Source: Proteobacteria bacterium UBA4656
Lineage (GTDB): Bacteria; Pseudomonadota; Gammaproteobacteria; Xanthomonadales; Ahniellaceae
NCBI GenBank assembly: GCA_002405525.1
Contig: DHLY01000128.1
Span: 1,510 to 9,157 of the forward strand
Direction: 5' to 3'
DNA length: 7,648 nucleotides
The notes under the pieces are model-generated. The model worked only from the letters and a program-made list of their open reading frames with translations, ran no database searches and was not told the DNA's origin. The position numbers were made by a program, and so were the translations under genes. Position 1 is the stretch's first letter. Every line of letters starts with the position of its first letter. Positions 6,214 through 7,648 of this stretch are shown here, piece by piece.

Positions 6214-7011
6214 TCAGCGGCTGCCATTGAGACGCCAGTCGTAGTCGGTCCACGCCAGCGACACCGCGCCGCGGCCGATGCGGCTGCGCGCCTCGGGGAT
6301 ATCGGCGAGTTCGGTGGCATAGCGGGCGATCCAGGCTTCCACCGAGCCGGCCGCGCGCTCGAAGTCGTCGCTATACCAGTCGAAGATCGGCGACACGTAC
6401 AGGCTTGCGCTGGCAGCAGAGTAGCGATTACGCGTGCGATCGCGCAGGAAGCGGCGGGTCTGGTCCTCCAGTTGCGCCTCCAGTGCGGCGGCGGTGAAGG
6501 CCTCCGGCCGCAGCGCCGGGCAGCCGATCGACGCGCAGTTGACCGCGAAGTGGATGCGCGGTTCGTCGAAGTCGGGCGCGCCGCGCAGCAGGCCGTGCTC
6601 GACGTCGTCGAGGTGGCGTTGCTCGCCGAGCAGCACGAAGAACCGCTGCTTCCACGGCGAGCGCAGCAGCGAGCCGAGGTCGCGGATCGACTTCAGGCCC
6701 GGGTAGCCGGTGAGCACGAGTTCGACCGTGAACGCGTTGTAGGCGTTGATCAGGAAGGCATCGCGGTCGGGCTTCGCCCAGCCGTCGAACTCCGCCCGGG
6801 TGACGGCCGACAGCGTGTCGAGGTAGGCCTTGAGCGCCGCGCGGTCGCGCGCGAATCCCGCGTAGTCGATGGAGGTCGTCGTGCCTTCGGCATTCCACGC
6901 GACATGGCGCGCGAGCTGCGCAGTCCACGCCGCATGCGTGTGGTCGAAGGCGTCGGCGGCGGTGCTGACGAGCGCGAGCGCGCCGGCCAGCAGGATCGTG
7001 GCGAGTTTCAT
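6214..7011 (-). CDS. Secreted DUF547-domain protein
   Basis: A 265-residue protein of the DUF547 family, whose biochemical function is not established. A Sec signal peptide is visible: MKLATILLAGALALVSTAADA, with probable cleavage after Ala21 (ADA-F), so the mature protein is periplasmic. The family features are FLINAYNAFTVELVL (86-100) and IHFAVNCASIGCPALRPEAF (153-172), followed by a Gln/Arg-rich helix (LEDQTRRFLRDR) and VSPIFDWYSDDF (206-217). Cys159 and Cys164 sit in the conserved NCASxxCP motif and could form a disulfide or active-site pair. The ATG is 45 nt after the oxidoreductase stop and has only a weak purine stretch (GACGAG) before it. DUF547 genes often accompany the two transferases and the ArsS-type radical SAM gene, so it is probably a pathway member, but its export separates it from the cytosolic enzymes. 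Confidence 0.88.
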   Translation of the reverse strand: MKLATILLAGALALVSTAADAFDHTHAAWTAQLARHVAWNAEGTTTSIDYAGFARDRAALKAYLDTLSAVTRAEFDGWAKPDRDAFLINAYNAFTVELVLTGYPGLKSIRDLGSLLRSPWKQRFFVLLGEQRHLDDVEHGLLRGAPDFDEPRIHFAVNCASIGCPALRPEAFTAAALEAQLEDQTRRFLRDRTRNRYSAASASLYVSPIFDWYSDDFERAAGSVEAWIARYATELADIPEARSRIGRGAVSLAWTDYDWRLNGSR

Positions 7012-7056
7012 CAGCTCGTCGGTCCGGTTGCGTTCATTGGGGCGCCGGGCGGCGGA

Positions 7057-7648
7057 TCATCCGCGGCGCCAGGCGAAAAAGCGTTGCGCGAAGCGCAGCG
7101 CGCCTTGCGGTGCGTTGGCGCGCTTCCAGTTGCCCGCCACGTACTTGTTGGCTTCCATCAGGGTCGGATAGGCGTGGATCGTGCCGAGGATCTTGTTCAT
7201 CCCCAGCCCGTGCTTCATCGCCAGCACGTACTCGGCGATCAGTTCCCCGGCCTCGGCGTGCACGATGGTGGCGCCCAGGATGCGGTCCTTGCCGGGTTCG
7301 GTGAGCACTTTGACGAAGCCCTCGGCGGTGCCGTCGGCGATCGCACGGTCGAGGTCGTCGATGCCGTAGCGGGTGACCTCGTACGCGATGCCCTGCGCCT
7401 TCGCCTCGGCCTCGGAAAGCCCGACCCGCGCGACCTGCGGATCGGTGAACGTCGCCCACGGGATCACGCGATAGTCGACGCGGAACGACCAGAACGGCGC
7501 GAGCAACTGGTTGACCGACGCGTACCAGGCCTGGTGTGCGGACACATGGGTGAACTGGTAGGGCCCGGTCACGTCGCCGCAGACCGCGATGTTGGGGAAA
7601 TTGGTGCGCATCAGCGGGTCGGCTTCGATCGTGCCGCGCGCGCCGATC
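7057..7648 (-). CDS. FAD-dependent pyridine nucleotide-disulfide oxidoreductase, C-terminal part (5' end outside window)
   Basis: C-terminal 196 residues of a class I flavoprotein disulfide reductase (the lipoamide dehydrogenase/mercuric reductase group). The frame stays open to the window edge, so the ATG at 7611 is internal and not the real start. It begins IGARGTIEADPL before MRTNFPNIAVCGDVTGPYQFTH, the conserved GD motif that contacts FAD. The dimerisation domain follows, with TDPQVARVGLSEAEA, ILGATIVHAEAGELI and the active-site signature TIHAYPTLMEANK (the His-Glu base of this enzyme class). It ends AWRRG with no C-terminal Cys-Cys pair, so it is not a MerA mercuric reductase. The N-terminal FAD domain and redox-active CxxxxC, if present, lie outside. 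It precedes DUF547 by 45 nt and is probably the first or an early gene of this operon; the substrate is unknown. Confidence 0.9.
   Translation of the reverse strand, partial: IGARGTIEADPLMRTNFPNIAVCGDVTGPYQFTHVSAHQAWYASVNQLLAPFWSFRVDYRVIPWATFTDPQVARVGLSEAEAKAQGIAYEVTRYGIDDLDRAIADGTAEGFVKVLTEPGKDRILGATIVHAEAGELIAEYVLAMKHGLGMNKILGTIHAYPTLMEANKYVAGNWKRANAPQGALRFAQRFFAWRRG

Noticed and set aside
7057..7648. Mercuric reductase (merA) annotation
   Set aside because: The C-terminus lacks the MerA Cys-Cys pair and no other mer genes are visible; only the general flavoprotein disulfide reductase family can be supported.

Overview
This is a GC-rich, gene-dense chromosomal window. Its protein sequences resemble those of Lysobacteraceae (Xanthomonadales: Lysobacter, Luteimonas or Thermomonas-like bacteria). 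That assignment is an inference from base composition, from the style of the GAPDH and Sua5 proteins, and from the REP-like repeats of the form TGTGGGAGCGA...CTCGCGACC. No RNA gene, IS element, CRISPR array or phage gene is visible.

Layout. On the + strand, positions 2-1012 hold a nearly complete type I glyceraldehyde-3-phosphate dehydrogenase that lacks only its start codon. Positions 1013-1342 are non-coding and hold a perfect 12-bp hairpin just after that gene and three copies of a REP-like palindromic element, two of them part of a 72-nt direct repeat. From 1343 to the end everything is on the - strand. In transcription order (right to left) the genes are: the C-terminal part of a pyridine nucleotide-disulfide oxidoreductase (7648-7057), a secreted DUF547 protein (7011-6214), a family 2 glycosyltransferase-like protein (6195-5485), a CofC/DUF2064-like transferase (5488-4799), a sterol desaturase/fatty acid hydroxylase superfamily membrane protein (4802-3972), a radical SAM protein of the ArsS family (3966-3007), a two-domain Sua5 tRNA threonylcarbamoyladenylate synthase (2973-1978), and a polytopic membrane protein of unknown function (1981-1343).

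The core of the window is the ArsS gene with its five upstream neighbours. Both transferases belong to the families TIGRFAM names 'transferase 1' and 'transferase 2, rSAM/selenodomain-associated', that is, proteins recognised because they keep company with this radical SAM family. ArsS proteins are linked to arsenosugar biosynthesis, in which a 5'-deoxyadenosyl group is transferred to dimethylated arsenic. The spacing is tight (two 4-nt ATGA overlaps, and gaps of 5, 18 and 45 nt), so the genes are probably cotranscribed. A reasonable but unproven reading is a pathway that makes an arsenic-containing nucleoside or sugar, decorates it with the two transferases, and may carry it into a lipid or envelope product using the membrane diiron enzyme and the secreted DUF547 protein. 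No arsM methyltransferase or nucleoside phosphorylase gene lies inside the window; they would have to be upstream or elsewhere.

The last two - strand genes look like a housekeeping tail. Sua5 has a possible leaderless promoter of its own in the 33-nt gap after arsS, and the unknown membrane protein is translationally coupled to Sua5 through a GTGA overlap. The - strand unit converges with the GAPDH gene, and the repeat region separates them.
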